64,000 nucleotides of DNA, from the NCBI RefSeq assembly GCF_037911135.1, contig NZ_JBBLYU010000001.1, forward strand, positions 1,550,001 to 1,614,000, read 5' to 3'. Of this stretch, positions 18,826 to 29,168 are shown one piece after another. The translations under genes were made by a program, and so were the position numbers. The DNA comes from Phaeobacter sp. A36a-5a. GTDB lineage: Bacteria > Pseudomonadota > Alphaproteobacteria > Rhodobacterales > Rhodobacteraceae. The stretch's first letter is position 1, and every line of letters starts with the position of its first letter. The notes beneath the pieces are model-generated. The model was not told where the DNA came from, did no database searches, and saw only the letters and a list, made by a program, of their open reading frames with translations.

Positions 18826-20016
18826 ATGCCACAGGCCCGATTTCCCCACGCCCGCACCAAAGATACCTTTGTCTCGCCCATTGTCGATTCCCGGCGCTGG
18901 TTGGAGGGGCTGAACCTGCCTGCTGACATGCCGCTCCTCAATCTCAGTCAGGCGGCGCCTGCGGACCCGCCGCCCGAGGGGCTGCGCCGCGCCATCGCCG
19001 AGGCCGCCCTTGGCGACGACAGCAGCCACCTTTACGGGGCGGTACTGGGCCGGGACAGCCTGCGCGCCGCGCTCGCCGCAAAAATGGGCCGCCACTATGC
19101 GGCCGACCTCAAGGCGGGTGATGTCGCCATCACCTCCGGCTGCAATCAGGCCTTTGCCGCGACCATCGCGGCGCTTTGTGGTGAGGGTGATCAGGTCATT
19201 CTTCCGACCCCCTGGTATTTCAATCACAGAATGTGGCTCGACATGCAGGGGGTCGAAACCTGCCCGCTGCCGGTCGGCGCAGCCATGCTGCCCTGCCCGG
19301 ATGCCGCTGCAAAGCTGATCACCGACCGGACCCGCGCCATCGTTCTGGTCACACCGAACAATCCCTGCGGGGTCGAATATCCCGGCGGTCTGGTACAGCG
19401 GTTCTATGATCTTGCCCGTGCCCACGGTCTTGCCCTGATCGTGGATGAGACCTACCGCGACTTTGACAGCCGGGATGGCCCACCCCATGGGCTGTTTCAG
19501 GATCCCGGCTGGTCCGACACGCTGATCCACCTCTATTCTTTCTCCAAGGCCTATCGGCTCACCGGGCACCGGCTGGGTGCCGTGGCCGCGCATCGCGATC
19601 ACCTGCAGGAGATGGAGAAGTTCCTCGACACCGTCACCATATGCCCGGCGCAACTTGGTCAGGTCGGCGCGCTCTGGGGGCTGGAAAACCTCGACGACTG
19701 GCTCGCCGCAGAGCGTCAGGAACTGCTGCGCCGCCGCGCTGCCATCGAGTCCGGGTTTGCGCCGCTGGCGGCGCGTGGCTGGCAGCTGCTCGGTTGTGGC
19801 GCCTATTTCGCCTATGTGGCCCACCCGTTTGACCAGCACAGCGACCCGCTGGCCCGGCGTCTGGTAAAAGAGGCAGGTATCCTGATGCTACCCGGCAGCA
19901 TGTTCACGCCCAAGGGTGATCCATCGGGCGCGCAGCAATTCCGCATCGCCTTTGCCAATGTCGACACATCCGGCATCCGGACCCTGTTCGACCGGCTGGC
20001 AAACTGGGCCCCGTGA
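18826..20016 (+). CDS. Class I/II pyridoxal-phosphate aminotransferase
   Basis: A 396-residue fold-type I aminotransferase. TPNNPCGVEYP (about 177-187) is the PLP-ring Asn region, VDETYRDF (about 206-213) carries the Asp and Tyr, and SFSKAYRLTGHRLG (about 238-251) the Schiff-base Lys. I chose the ATG at 18826, which has AGGA six bases upstream; the open frame extends 171 bases further but translates to Arg-rich non-homologous sequence across the gpt terminator. Family relatives transaminate aspartate, alanine or aromatic amino acids; the donor here is unknown. Confidence 0.9.
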   Translation: MPQARFPHARTKDTFVSPIVDSRRWLEGLNLPADMPLLNLSQAAPADPPPEGLRRAIAEAALGDDSSHLYGAVLGRDSLRAALAAKMGRHYAADLKAGDVAITSGCNQAFAATIAALCGEGDQVILPTPWYFNHRMWLDMQGVETCPLPVGAAMLPCPDAAAKLITDRTRAIVLVTPNNPCGVEYPGGLVQRFYDLARAHGLALIVDETYRDFDSRDGPPHGLFQDPGWSDTLIHLYSFSKAYRLTGHRLGAVAAHRDHLQEMEKFLDTVTICPAQLGQVGALWGLENLDDWLAAERQELLRRRAAIESGFAPLAARGWQLLGCGAYFAYVAHPFDQHSDPLARRLVKEAGILMLPGSMFTPKGDPSGAQQFRIAFANVDTSGIRTLFDRLANWAP

Positions 20017-20174
20017 GCTGAGGCCTCCGCAATCTCACCCTCTCACCCGCTCTGAACGCAGGCACAGATCAGTCGTCCCTTGCCCCTTTCAAGGTGGCAG
20101 CGTATTCAGAGCCTCGACATTTCAGCATTCCCGGCTGCCCCGTGCAGTCCGGCGACCGGCAATACGAGGACATC

Positions 20175-22016
20175 ATGGCTGCAGGCATGAAAAAACTATC
20201 AAATACATTTGTCTGGATCCTGATGGGGATGCTGATCATCGGCCTCGCCGGCTTTGGTGCGGTCAATTTCACCGGATCGGTGAACTCGGTTGCGGTGGTC
20301 GGAGATCAGGAGGTCTCGGTCGATGACTACGCCCGCGAATTGCAGCGCGAACAGCGCGCGCTGGAGGCCCAGACCGGCCAGCGCGCGCTGTTCGCGCAGA
20401 TGACAGCGCTTGGTCTTGATCGCGTGGTACTGGGACGGTTGATCGCCATCGCCGCACTCGATCAGGAAAGCAGCAATCTGGGCCTGTCCATCGGCGATCA
20501 GAACCTGTTCGACGAAATCAGCCGGATCCCGGCGTTTCAGGACGGCAGCGGCGCCTTCAATCGCGACACCTATCAATATGCGCTGGACAATATCGGCCTG
20601 AGCGAAGCCGCCTTTGAGGCCGACCTGCGTCGCGAATCCGCCCGCACCCTGGTGCAGGGTGCGATCATGGCAGGCACCGAAATGCCCGACACGCTGCGCG
20701 ACACGCTCACCAGCTATGTCGGTGCCCGTCGCAGCTTTGACTGGCTGCCGGTCAGCCCCGACAGCCTCGCCCTGCCGGCCGTCGACCCCAGCGAAGAAGA
20801 GCTGCGCAGCTTCTATGAGGCGCATATCGACCGCTTCACCCTGCCCCGCACCAAGGTCATCACCTACGCCGCCCTGCGCCCCGATGCGCTGGTTGACGAA
20901 ATCGAGATCGACACCGCCGCGCTGGAACAGCTGTTCAACGAGCGCAGCGATGAATATCAGGTGCCCGAGCGCCGTCTGGTGGAACGTCTGGTCTTTGCCA
21001 ACACCGAAGCGGCCGCCAGCGCCAAGGCGCAGCTCGACATCAATGGCAGCACGTTTGAAGCACTGGTCGCCGATCGCGGTCTCAGCCTGCAGGACGTGGA
21101 TCTGGGCGATGTGACCATGGGCGACCTCGGCGGCGCCGGACAGGACGTCTTTGCCGCGCAGGTCGGCGATGTGGTTGGCCCGCTCGACAGCGATCTCGGC
21201 CCGGCCCTGTTCCGCGTCAATGGCCGTCTTGAGGCACGCGTGACCAGCCTTGATGATGTCAAGGACGAGCTGCGCGCCGAGCTTGCAACCGACCGCGCCC
21301 GCCGAGTGATCGAAACCCGCGCCGAGGACATCAACGACATGCTCGCCGGTGGTGCCACGCTGGAAGAGCTGGTCAACGAACCCGGCATGGAGCTGGGCAA
21401 GATCGACTGGCACAACGGCAGCACCGATGGCATCGCCGCCTATGACGGGTTCCGCACCGCCGCTGCCGCTGTCAGCACCGAAGATTTCCCCGAGGTCGAC
21501 TTCCTCGAAGATGGCAGCCTCTTTGCCATCCGCCTGGATGAACAGCTTGAGCCACGCCCCGAACCCTTTGCAGAAGCTCAGGACAAACTGCGCGCCGCGT
21601 GGCAGGAGCAGCGCCTTCAGGATGCCACCGTCGCCGAAGCCGAGCGTCTGGCAGACCTGCTGAAGAGCGGCGATGCGCTGCCCGAGGGCGTTGAGCTTAC
21701 ATCCGAAACCGGCCTCACCCGCGCCGCCTATATCGACGCAGCCCCGCAGTCGCTGATGGCCCGAGTCTTTGATCTGGCCGAAGGCGAGGTCGCCGTGGTC
21801 AGCGACGAAAGCGCCACTGTTGTTGTGCGCCTCACCGAAACCCTGCCGGTGGCCGACACGCCGGAGATGACAGCGCTGGCCGAGGCGATGGGCACCCAGC
21901 TGGATCAGGCGCTAGCTCAGGCCCTGTTCGAAGCCTTCGTGCAGGACGCCCAGACCCGCGCCGCGCCGCGCATCGACCCGCAGGCGCTCAATGCCGTGCA
22001 GGCCAACTTCCAGTAA
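20175..22016 (+). CDS. PpiD-like membrane-anchored peptidyl-prolyl isomerase/chaperone
   Basis: A 613-residue inner-membrane protein facing the periplasm. An N-terminal helix (about residues 12-32, TFVWILMGMLIIGLAGFGAV) anchors it, followed by a SurA_N-type chaperone domain, a degenerate parvulin (PPIC) domain (about 240-360) and a long C-terminal helical part. It probably helps fold outer-membrane and secreted proteins. The ATG at 20175 has GAGGA just upstream and puts the anchor near the N-terminus; the frame is open 81 bases further. trpE follows by 15 bases, so the two are likely cotranscribed. Confidence 0.9.
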   Translation: MAAGMKKLSNTFVWILMGMLIIGLAGFGAVNFTGSVNSVAVVGDQEVSVDDYARELQREQRALEAQTGQRALFAQMTALGLDRVVLGRLIAIAALDQESSNLGLSIGDQNLFDEISRIPAFQDGSGAFNRDTYQYALDNIGLSEAAFEADLRRESARTLVQGAIMAGTEMPDTLRDTLTSYVGARRSFDWLPVSPDSLALPAVDPSEEELRSFYEAHIDRFTLPRTKVITYAALRPDALVDEIEIDTAALEQLFNERSDEYQVPERRLVERLVFANTEAAASAKAQLDINGSTFEALVADRGLSLQDVDLGDVTMGDLGGAGQDVFAAQVGDVVGPLDSDLGPALFRVNGRLEARVTSLDDVKDELRAELATDRARRVIETRAEDINDMLAGGATLEELVNEPGMELGKIDWHNGSTDGIAAYDGFRTAAAAVSTEDFPEVDFLEDGSLFAIRLDEQLEPRPEPFAEAQDKLRAAWQEQRLQDATVAEAERLADLLKSGDALPEGVELTSETGLTRAAYIDAAPQSLMARVFDLAEGEVAVVSDESATVVVRLTETLPVADTPEMTALAEAMGTQLDQALAQALFEAFVQDAQTRAAPRIDPQALNAVQANFQ

Positions 22017-22031
22017 TCAAGGCAGATCCAG

Positions 22032-23543
22032 ATGGCCCTGACCCCCGATTTCGAGACCTTTGCCAAAGCCTATGAGGCCGGTGAAAACCAGGTTGTCTAC
22101 ACCCGGCTTGCCGCCGACCTCGACACGCCGGTGTCGCTGATGCTGAAGCTGACAGGCGCCCAGAAAGACGCCTTCATGCTGGAGTCCGTCACCGGCGGTG
22201 AGGTACGCGGGCGCTATTCGATCATCGGCATGAAACCGGATCTGGTCTGGCGTTGCCACGGGGAGCGCTCGGCCCTGAACCGCTCGGCGCGGTTTGATGC
22301 AGATGATTTCACTGCTCAGGACGGCAACCCGATGGACAATCTGCGGGCGCTGATCGCCGAAAGCAGGGTCGAGCTGCCCGATGACCTGCCGCAGGCGGCG
22401 GCCGGTCTTTTTGGCTATCTCGGCTATGACATGATCCGGCTGGTCGAACATCTGCCGAACGTGAACCCTGATCCGCTTGGCCTCCCCGATGCGCTGATGC
22501 TGCGCCCCTCGGTCATCGCGGTGCTCGACGGGGTCAAGGGCGAGGTCACAGTGGTCTCTCCCGCATGGGCCAGCGAAGGCCAGTCGGCCAAGGCCGCCTA
22601 TGCCCAGGCTGCCGAGCGGGTGATGGACGCGGTGCGCGATCTGGAACGTGCCATGCCCGCCGAAAGCCGCGACCTTGGCGACGCCGACGAGGTTGCGCCC
22701 CCGGTGAGCAATTTCACCAAAGAAGGCTATATGGCCGCGGTGGAAAAGGCCAAGGACTACATCCGCGCCGGTGACATCTTTCAGGTGGTGCCGGCACAGC
22801 GCTGGACTCAGGAATTCCGCCAGCCCCCCTTCGCGCTTTACCGCTCCCTGCGCCGCACCAACCCCTCGCCCTTCATGTTCTACTTCAACTTCGGCGGTTT
22901 CCAGGTGGTCGGTGCCAGCCCCGAAATCCTGGTCCGCGTCTTCGGGCAGGAGGTCACCATCCGGCCGATCGCAGGCACCCGCCCGCGCGGCGCCACGCCC
23001 GAGGAAGACAAGGCGCTGGAACTGGATCTGCTGGCCGACAAGAAAGAGCTGGCCGAACACCTGATGCTTTTGGATCTGGGCCGCAACGACACCGGCCGGG
23101 TGGCGAAGATCGGCACTGTACGCCCCACCGAAAAATTCATCATCGAACGCTACAGCCACGTGATGCACATCGTCTCCAACGTCGTGGGCGAGCTGGCAGA
23201 GGACAAGGACGCGCTGGACGCCTTCTTTGCCGGGATGCCCGCAGGCACCGTCTCCGGCGCGCCCAAGGTGCGCGCGATGGAAATCATCGACGAGCTGGAG
23301 CCGGAAAAGCGCGGCATCTACGGCGGCGGGGTCGGCTATTTCTCGGCAGGCGGCGACATGGACATGTGCATCGCGCTGCGCACCGCCATCGTCAAGGATC
23401 AGACCCTTTACATCCAGGCCGGCGGCGGCGTTGTCTATGACAGCGACCCGGAGGCGGAATATATGGAGACCGTCCATAAATCCAACGCGATCCGCCGTGC
23501 CGCCGCAGATGCGGCCCGCTTTACAGGCAACGGCAACGGCTAG
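22032..23543 (+). CDS. trpE: Anthranilate synthase component I
   Basis: A 503-residue chorismate-utilising enzyme making anthranilate with ammonia from TrpG. The N-terminal LLES-like feedback element (AFMLESVTGG, 46-55) is intact, so Trp inhibition is expected. The chorismate site includes IAGTRPRGATPEEDKALE (about 318-335), LGRNDTGRVAKIG and AGTVSGAPKVRAMEII. It stands apart from trpG/D/C, separated by an opposing gene, and lies in the ppiD transcript. I see no leader peptide rich in Trp before it. Confidence 0.97.
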   Translation: MALTPDFETFAKAYEAGENQVVYTRLAADLDTPVSLMLKLTGAQKDAFMLESVTGGEVRGRYSIIGMKPDLVWRCHGERSALNRSARFDADDFTAQDGNPMDNLRALIAESRVELPDDLPQAAAGLFGYLGYDMIRLVEHLPNVNPDPLGLPDALMLRPSVIAVLDGVKGEVTVVSPAWASEGQSAKAAYAQAAERVMDAVRDLERAMPAESRDLGDADEVAPPVSNFTKEGYMAAVEKAKDYIRAGDIFQVVPAQRWTQEFRQPPFALYRSLRRTNPSPFMFYFNFGGFQVVGASPEILVRVFGQEVTIRPIAGTRPRGATPEEDKALELDLLADKKELAEHLMLLDLGRNDTGRVAKIGTVRPTEKFIIERYSHVMHIVSNVVGELAEDKDALDAFFAGMPAGTVSGAPKVRAMEIIDELEPEKRGIYGGGVGYFSAGGDMDMCIALRTAIVKDQTLYIQAGGGVVYDSDPEAEYMETVHKSNAIRRAAADAARFTGNGNG

Positions 23544-23646
23544 CCCCGGACAGAACCGCAGCCCCCGAGTGTCTGCGCGCCCGGCATCTCATGCGCGCAG
23601 CATCTCGACCGCCTGTCATCTTTCCCAAAATACTCTCGCCGAAGGC

Positions 23647-23683
23647 AAAAAAGGCGTCCCTCGTTCAGAGGGGCGCCTTTTTT
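23647..23683. terminator. Bidirectional terminator between trpE and the polysaccharide deacetylase gene
   Basis: AAAAAAGGCG-T-CCCTC pairs with GAGGG-G-CGCCTTTTTT around a short loop; A and T runs on both sides serve both convergent genes. Confidence 0.9.
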
Positions 23684-23708
23684 ACGCGGGCTCAGCCCGG
23701 CGCGCCGA

Positions 23709-25412
23709 TCACTCGGCCTGCACCTGCGCCCGCAGAGAGGCCGACACCGGCGCCAGCGCCACCCGGTTGGCACGATCCTGAAGCCCCCAGATCAACAGCG
23801 CCGAAATCGTATCCGGCTGTACCCGACCCAGCATGATCACCGCACCTTCCTGCCCGGCGCGGAAGGCAGCCTGATCCAGGAACCGGCGAATGGCCCGGGG
23901 ATCCTGTCCGGCGCCATCGAAATCACGGAAGACCACACCGGCCGGCACCCCCTCACGCAGCGCCAGTTTCTGCACGGTATTCAGACCGGCATCCTGCGTC
24001 ACCATCCCGTAGCCCATCGCGCCAAGCGCCGTGGCCATCTGATCGGCCAGCGGGCGGTTGCCCTGAAACCCGGTCTCGACCCCTTCCAGCACGGCGACAG
24101 CCTCCGGCAGGGTCTCCAACCAGACCTGCAAGGCTGTTTCGGCATCCTGTGGCCCCGCATCGCGCGGCAGATCCGCCACCACCATGACCTCGAAACCAGC
24201 CGCGCGATGGCGGGCCATCTTGGCTGCGGCCTCGGGATCTTCGGGATCCAGCGCAAAGGTCAGCGGATAGGGGAAATCCTGCAAGGCTTCGGCGCCAATG
24301 GCCTCCGCATCGTCAATCAGGACAATCGACATCAGCGCGCGCCCGTCCTCCGGGGTAAAGGGCTGGGCATTCTGCTCAAACGGCACCCCGGCGGATGGCG
24401 TCGCAATCTGGCTGCCAGCGGCAGGGGCCTTGGCGTCATCGCGTTCGGTCAGCGGGCGCACCGGCGTGCCGATCTGCGGACGGCCAGCACTCTCAGAGGC
24501 TGAAGCGGATGGTTCCGGCGCGGAATTGGTGGTCGGCAGATCCGCAATCCGCCGCGTCGCTGGCGCCGTCGATGCTGCCGACCCGGTTCCGGCACTTTCT
24601 GGCGGGCCGACGCTTTCTGGCTGCGAAGGCTTGGCCTGGGCATCACTGGCCGCTGGCTGCGTGCCCACCTGCGCTGGTCCGGCGCGGCCGGGCGCTGGCA
24701 GCACAGGTGTCGGTGTGGGCCCGGGGGCTGCCCCAAGCGCCGGACCTGACGCTCCGCCCGTGGCTGGGCTGCTCAGCACCGGATCACCGGTTGTAATATT
24801 CGGCACCGGCAGACGGCTGGCGGCTGCGCTGCCGCTTGGCTCCTCGTCGCTGGGTGCAGCTGTTGCCGCGGTGCGGCTGTCGCCACCCGGATTGGCCTCA
24901 GTGCCCTGATCCGGGGTGGAGGCCAGCCGGGCTGGGGCTTCGCTTGCTGCCGCAGGCACCGGCGGCTGCGCCGGATCCGACACCACGACAAGCCTCTGCT
25001 CCTGAATGGGCGCATTGGGGGCCGGTAGGGCCTCAACTGGGGTAACAGGCGCATCGCGCCCGACATCAATGGCAGGCGCGCCGACACCGCCCGGAGCAGC
25101 ACGGGTGCCGCTCCCCAGTTCGGTGCCGACCTCAGGACGTTCCGCCGGACCCGTATCGGCATCGGCCAGCGCCGCCAGATCATCGCCCACGACCTGCGGA
25201 TCCAATGCGGCGGGCGGTGCCTCCACCAGATCTGGATCGGTGCCGCCACCGTCAACCGGCGTTTCCGCCGCCGGAGCCTGCACGACGCTGCGCGCCGGTT
25301 CAGCCACGCTGACCTCGACCGATTTGGGCAACGGCACCGACAGCGACCACACCACGGCGCCGCCTGCGGCCACCAAGGCCCCGAAACTCACGCCTCCAAG
25401 AAACCCTCGCAT
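23709..25412 (-). CDS. Divergent polysaccharide deacetylase family protein
   Basis: A 567-residue protein with three parts: an N-terminal signal/anchor helix (about 5-26), a 300-residue low-complexity linker rich in Pro, Ala, Ser, Gly and Thr, and a C-terminal domain (about 345-560) of the divergent polysaccharide deacetylase type (start MSIVLIDDAEAIGAEALQ, later GVETGFQGN and MGYGMVTQDAG). Members are periplasmic, usually near envelope peptidase genes, and lack a demonstrated substrate. The linker suggests reach through the peptidoglycan. It opposes trpE and separates it from trpG. Confidence 0.85.
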   Translation of the reverse strand: MRGFLGGVSFGALVAAGGAVVWSLSVPLPKSVEVSVAEPARSVVQAPAAETPVDGGGTDPDLVEAPPAALDPQVVGDDLAALADADTGPAERPEVGTELGSGTRAAPGGVGAPAIDVGRDAPVTPVEALPAPNAPIQEQRLVVVSDPAQPPVPAAASEAPARLASTPDQGTEANPGGDSRTAATAAPSDEEPSGSAAASRLPVPNITTGDPVLSSPATGGASGPALGAAPGPTPTPVLPAPGRAGPAQVGTQPAASDAQAKPSQPESVGPPESAGTGSAASTAPATRRIADLPTTNSAPEPSASASESAGRPQIGTPVRPLTERDDAKAPAAGSQIATPSAGVPFEQNAQPFTPEDGRALMSIVLIDDAEAIGAEALQDFPYPLTFALDPEDPEAAAKMARHRAAGFEVMVVADLPRDAGPQDAETALQVWLETLPEAVAVLEGVETGFQGNRPLADQMATALGAMGYGMVTQDAGLNTVQKLALREGVPAGVVFRDFDGAGQDPRAIRRFLDQAAFRAGQEGAVIMLGRVQPDTISALLIWGLQDRANRVALAPVSASLRAQVQAE

Positions 25413-25538
25413 CTCTGTCCTGCCTCTCGTTGCCTTCTGGAACCGGTCGCATTCTGTCGGTCAAGCCGCCCCAACACCCCGTGGCCCGATTGGCCTGGCC
25501 GCTGCTGGTGATGTGCACTTGACGCTGCCGCGCAACCC

Positions 25539-25566
25539 TGAACATGTATGTCGCGACCACTATACT
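25539..25566 (+). promoter_or_regulatory. Putative promoter of the trpG operon
   Basis: TGAACA (25539-25544), a 16-bp spacer and a TATACT -10 hexamer (25561-25566) would start transcription about 40 bases before trpG. That leader is too short for a classical trp attenuator. Confidence 0.45.
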
Positions 25567-25611
25567 GCGGCGCGGCCCCGGCCCGCCAGCCCTTAAACGA
25601 GCCCCGCGACT

Positions 25612-26193
25612 ATGCTGCTGCTGATCGACAACTACGACTCCTTTACCTACAACCTCGTGCATTATCTGGGCGAATTGGGCGCTGATGTGCAGGTCCATCG
25701 CAATGATGCGCTGAACGTACAGGATGCGATGGCGATGAACCCCGCCGGCATCCTGTTGTCGCCGGGACCCTGCGACCCCGATCAGGCCGGTATTTGCCTG
25801 GCCCTGACCGAAGCCGCCGCCGAGACCCGGACCCCGCTGATGGGCGTCTGCCTTGGCCACCAAACCATCGGTCAGGCCTTTGGCGGCAAGGTCGTGCGCT
25901 GCCAGGACATCGTTCACGGCAAGATGGGCACCATGCACCACAACAACACCGGACTATTTGCCGGTCTGCCCTCCCCCTTTGAGGCGACACGCTATCATTC
26001 TCTGGTGGTGGAGCGCGACAGCCTGCCGGACAGTCTGGAGATCACCGCAGAGCTGGAAGATGGCACCATCATGGGGCTACAGCACAAGACTCTGCCGATC
26101 CACGGCGTCCAGTTCCACCCGGAATCCATCGCCTCCGAACACGGCCATGCGCTGCTCAAGAATTTCCTCGACGTGATGAAGGTGCCCGCATGA
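25612..26193 (+). CDS. trpG: Anthranilate synthase component II (glutamine amidotransferase)
   Basis: A 193-residue class I amidotransferase giving ammonia to TrpE. The nucleophile is Cys80 in [10 protein letters not shown]; the His and Glu of the triad are in VQFHPESI near 167-172. In this genus it may also serve as PabA for folate. It starts the trpG-trpD-ung-trpC-moaC-moeA run and overlaps trpD by four bases (ATGA). Confidence 0.96.
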   Translation: MLLLIDNYDSFTYNLVHYLGELGADVQVHRNDALNVQDAMAMNPAGILLSPGPCDPDQAGICLALTEAAAETRTPLMGVCLGHQTIGQAFGGKVVRCQDIVHGKMGTMHHNNTGLFAGLPSPFEATRYHSLVVERDSLPDSLEITAELEDGTIMGLQHKTLPIHGVQFHPESIASEHGHALLKNFLDVMKVPA

Positions 26194-27221
26194 GCAATCA
26201 GATGAAGCCGCTGATCGACGCCGCTGCGGATCGCCCTCTCAGCCGGGCCGAAGCAGAGGCCGCCTTTACCCATCTGTTCGAAGGCAATGCCACGCCCAGC
26301 CAGATGGGCGGCCTGCTGATGGCCTTGCGCACCCGTGGCGAGACGGTCGATGAATATGCCGCCGCCGCCGCCGTCATGCGCGCCAAATGCAATCCCGTGG
26401 TGGCACCTGCGGGCGCGATGGACATTGTCGGCACCGGCGGTGACGGCAAGGGAACGCTCAATATCTCCACCGCTACCGCCTTTGTCGTGGCCGGTGCCGG
26501 AACCGTTGTCGCGAAACATGGCAACCGCAACCTGTCGTCAAAATCCGGCGCTGCGGATGCGCTTGGCCAGATGGGCATCAATGTCATGGTCGGCCCGAAA
26601 GTGGCCGAACAGGCGCTGCGCGAAGCAGGCATCTGCTTCATGATGGCGCCGATGCATCATCCGGCCATCGCCCATGTCATGCCCACCCGGCAGGAGCTGG
26701 GCACGCGCACGATCTTCAACATTCTCGGCCCGCTTACCAACCCGGCCGGTGTCAAACGTCAGCTCACCGGCGCCTTCAGCCGCGATCTGATCCGCCCGAT
26801 GGCCGAAACCCTCGGGCAGCTGGGATCCGAACAGGCCTGGCTGGTGCACGGCTCCGACGGCACCGATGAGCTGACCATCACCGGCGTCAGCTGGGTTGCG
26901 GCACTGAACCCAGGTGGCAATGTCACCGAAATGGAGATCCACCCCGAGGACGCAGGCCTGCCGGTTCATCCGTTTGAGGCAATCGTCGGCGGCACACCCG
27001 AAGACAACGCAAAGGCGTTTGAGGCGCTGTTGTCAGGCGAAGCATCCGCCTACCGGGACGCGGTGTTGTTGAACTCTGCCGCCGCCCTGCTGGTGGCAGG
27101 CGCCGCGGATGATCTCAGAACCGGCGTCGAGATGGCGCGCAGCAGCATCGACAGCGGCGCCGCACGGGGCAAGATTGAAGCCGTCGCGCGGATCACCACA
27201 GCAGCTGCTGACAGCAAATGA
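26190..27221 (+). CDS. trpD: Anthranilate phosphoribosyltransferase
   Basis: A 343-residue enzyme joining anthranilate and PRPP, second step of the Trp pathway. The PRPP loop [14 protein letters not shown] (about 81-94), [21 protein letters not shown]-like region (about 110-128) and [15 protein letters not shown] (about 178-192) are canonical. It overlaps trpG by four bases and ung by four bases. Confidence 0.97.
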   Translation: MSNQMKPLIDAAADRPLSRAEAEAAFTHLFEGNATPSQMGGLLMALRTRGETVDEYAAAAAVMRAKCNPVVAPAGAMDIVGTGGDGKGTLNISTATAFVVAGAGTVVAKHGNRNLSSKSGAADALGQMGINVMVGPKVAEQALREAGICFMMAPMHHPAIAHVMPTRQELGTRTIFNILGPLTNPAGVKRQLTGAFSRDLIRPMAETLGQLGSEQAWLVHGSDGTDELTITGVSWVAALNPGGNVTEMEIHPEDAGLPVHPFEAIVGGTPEDNAKAFEALLSGEASAYRDAVLLNSAAALLVAGAADDLRTGVEMARSSIDSGAARGKIEAVARITTAAADSK

Positions 27222-27871
27222 CCCCAGACCTCCCCGTTCCGGGTGGCTGGGGTGACCTGCCGTTTTTTGCCAATGATTATGCAAGCATCGCCAAGGCGGT
27301 GGCGGATGATCCACGTCAGATCCTGCCGCCCGTGGCGCAGCGGCTGGCGGCGCTGGAACTGACACCGCCCGACCGCACCCGCGTTGTCATCCTCGGTCAG
27401 GATCCCTATCCGACGCCGGGTCATGCTCATGGTCTGGCCTTCTCGGTGGAACCGGATGTCCGCCCCTTACCGCGCTCCTTGAACAATATTTTCAAGGAGT
27501 TAAGTGCTGACCTTGGTGTCGAGAAACCCAATGGCAACCTGCGCGGATGGGCCCGTCAGGGTGTCTTGCTGCTCAATACCGTGCTCAGCGTGCCCGCAGG
27601 TGAGGCCAACGGCCACAAGCATCTGGGCTGGCAGGCGCTGGCCGATCAGGTGCTGGCCCGGAGCAGTCAGCGCCCGACGGCCTACATATTATGGGGTAAA
27701 CAGGCCCAAGGGCTTGAAAAACATATTCAACCGGGCGATCACCTTATTCTGAGGACGGCCCATCCTTCACCCCTCTCGGCGCGCCGCGGCTTTTTCGGAT
27801 CGCGCCCGTTTTCGGCGGTGAACAGCTGGCTGGCCCAACGCGGGCAGCCGCAGATTGATTGGAACGCGTGA
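27218..27871 (+). CDS. ung: Uracil-DNA glycosylase (family 1)
   Basis: A 217-residue repair enzyme that removes uracil from DNA. The water-activating motif GQDPYP contains Asp62, the LLLNTVLSV strand (117-125) is present, and the minor-groove loop HPSPLS contains His182. It is inserted between trpD and trpC: its ATG overlaps the trpD stop (ATGA), and the trpC start follows 14 bases after its stop. It therefore appears cotranslated with tryptophan genes, an unusual place for a repair glycosylase. Confidence 0.95.
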   Translation: MTPDLPVPGGWGDLPFFANDYASIAKAVADDPRQILPPVAQRLAALELTPPDRTRVVILGQDPYPTPGHAHGLAFSVEPDVRPLPRSLNNIFKELSADLGVEKPNGNLRGWARQGVLLLNTVLSVPAGEANGHKHLGWQALADQVLARSSQRPTAYILWGKQAQGLEKHIQPGDHLILRTAHPSPLSARRGFFGSRPFSAVNSWLAQRGQPQIDWNA

Positions 27872-27885
27872 CCGGAGGCGTCAAG

Positions 27886-28698
27886 ATGACTGAAACTGTG
27901 CTGGAAAAGATCAAGGCCTACAAGCTGGAAGAGGTCGCCGCCGACAAGGCCGCCAAACCGCTTGAGACGGTCGAGGCCGAGGCCCGTGAAGCCGATCCGG
28001 TGCGCGGCTTTGCCAAGGCGTTGATGGCGGCCGGCCGTCAGGGTTACGGGCTGATCGCCGAGATCAAAAAAGCCAGCCCCTCCAAAGGCTTGATCCGCGA
28101 GGACTTCGATCCAGCAACCCTCGCCAAAGCCTATGAGGACGGCGGCGCAACTTGCCTGTCCGTGCTGACTGACACACCCAGTTTTCAGGGGGCAAAGCCG
28201 TTTTTGCCAGCGGCCCGCAATGCCTGCGCCCTGCCGGTGCTGCGCAAGGACTTCATGTATGATACCTATCAGGTGGCCGAGGCCCGTGCCCTTGGCGCCG
28301 ATTGCATCCTGATCATCCTCGCCTCCGTTTCCGACATGCAGGCCGCCGAACTGGAGGCCGCTGCCTTTGAATGGGATATGGATGTGCTGCTTGAGGTTCA
28401 TGACGAGGAAGAGCTGGACCGCGCCTGCAAACTGAAATCGCCCCTCCTCGGCATCAACAACCGGAATCTCAAGACCTTCGACACCACGCTCGACACCACG
28501 CGCACCCTGTCGCGGCTGGTGCCTGCGGATCGCACCATCGTCTGTGAAAGCGGTCTTGCGACGCCCCAGGATCTCTCCGACATGGCGCGGTACGGCGCCC
28601 GCAGTTTCCTGATTGGCGAAAGCCTGATGCGCCAGGCGGATGTGACCGCCGCAACCCGTGATATCCTCGCAAACCCGCTGATGCCGGGGGCCATGTGA
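27886..28698 (+). CDS. trpC: Indole-3-glycerol phosphate synthase
   Basis: A 270-residue TIM barrel closing the indole ring. Motifs [17 protein letters not shown] (about 57-73), [13 protein letters not shown] (about 116-128), [11 protein letters not shown] (about 186-196) and [11 protein letters not shown] are all present. I chose ATG at 27886, with GGAGG seven bases upstream; an in-frame ATG at 27859 overlaps ung. The stop overlaps the moaC start (TGATG). Confidence 0.96.
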   Translation: MTETVLEKIKAYKLEEVAADKAAKPLETVEAEAREADPVRGFAKALMAAGRQGYGLIAEIKKASPSKGLIREDFDPATLAKAYEDGGATCLSVLTDTPSFQGAKPFLPAARNACALPVLRKDFMYDTYQVAEARALGADCILIILASVSDMQAAELEAAAFEWDMDVLLEVHDEEELDRACKLKSPLLGINNRNLKTFDTTLDTTRTLSRLVPADRTIVCESGLATPQDLSDMARYGARSFLIGESLMRQADVTAATRDILANPLMPGAM

Positions 28699-29168
28699 TG
28701 GCGCTCACACATTTCGACGGCAAGGGCGATGCCCATATGGTCGACGTCTCCGACAAGGCGGTGACGGCGCGGATCGCCACCGCCGAAGGCCACATAAGCA
28801 TGGCGCGTGAAACCTTTGATATCATTTCGGAAGGTCGGGCAAAGAAAGGCGACGTTCTGAGTGTTGCCCGGCTGGCAGGCATCATGGGCGCCAAGAAAAC
28901 GCCAGATCTGATCCCGCTCTGCCACCCGCTTCCGGTGACCAAAGTTGCCGTCGAACTGTCGCTCGATCCGGACCTGCCGGGGGTGCGCGTGGAAGCCACC
29001 GTAAAAACCACGGGCCAGACCGGCGTCGAGATGGAGGCGCTTACGGCTGTCTCCACCGCCGCGCTCACCGTCTATGACATGGCCAAGGCGGTGGATAAGG
29101 CGATGCAGATCGGCGGCATTCGCGTAACATTGAAAGACGGCGGAAAATCAGGCCGTTACGAGGCGTAG
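28698..29168 (+). CDS. moaC: Cyclic pyranopterin monophosphate synthase
   Basis: A 156-residue enzyme of molybdenum cofactor synthesis that forms cyclic pyranopterin phosphate after MoaA. The hallmark [13 protein letters not shown] (about 73-85) and [11 protein letters not shown] (about 110-120) are intact. Its ATG shares one base with the trpC stop, and moeA starts at the base right after its stop. Confidence 0.96.
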   Translation: MALTHFDGKGDAHMVDVSDKAVTARIATAEGHISMARETFDIISEGRAKKGDVLSVARLAGIMGAKKTPDLIPLCHPLPVTKVAVELSLDPDLPGVRVEATVKTTGQTGVEMEALTAVSTAALTVYDMAKAVDKAMQIGGIRVTLKDGGKSGRYEA

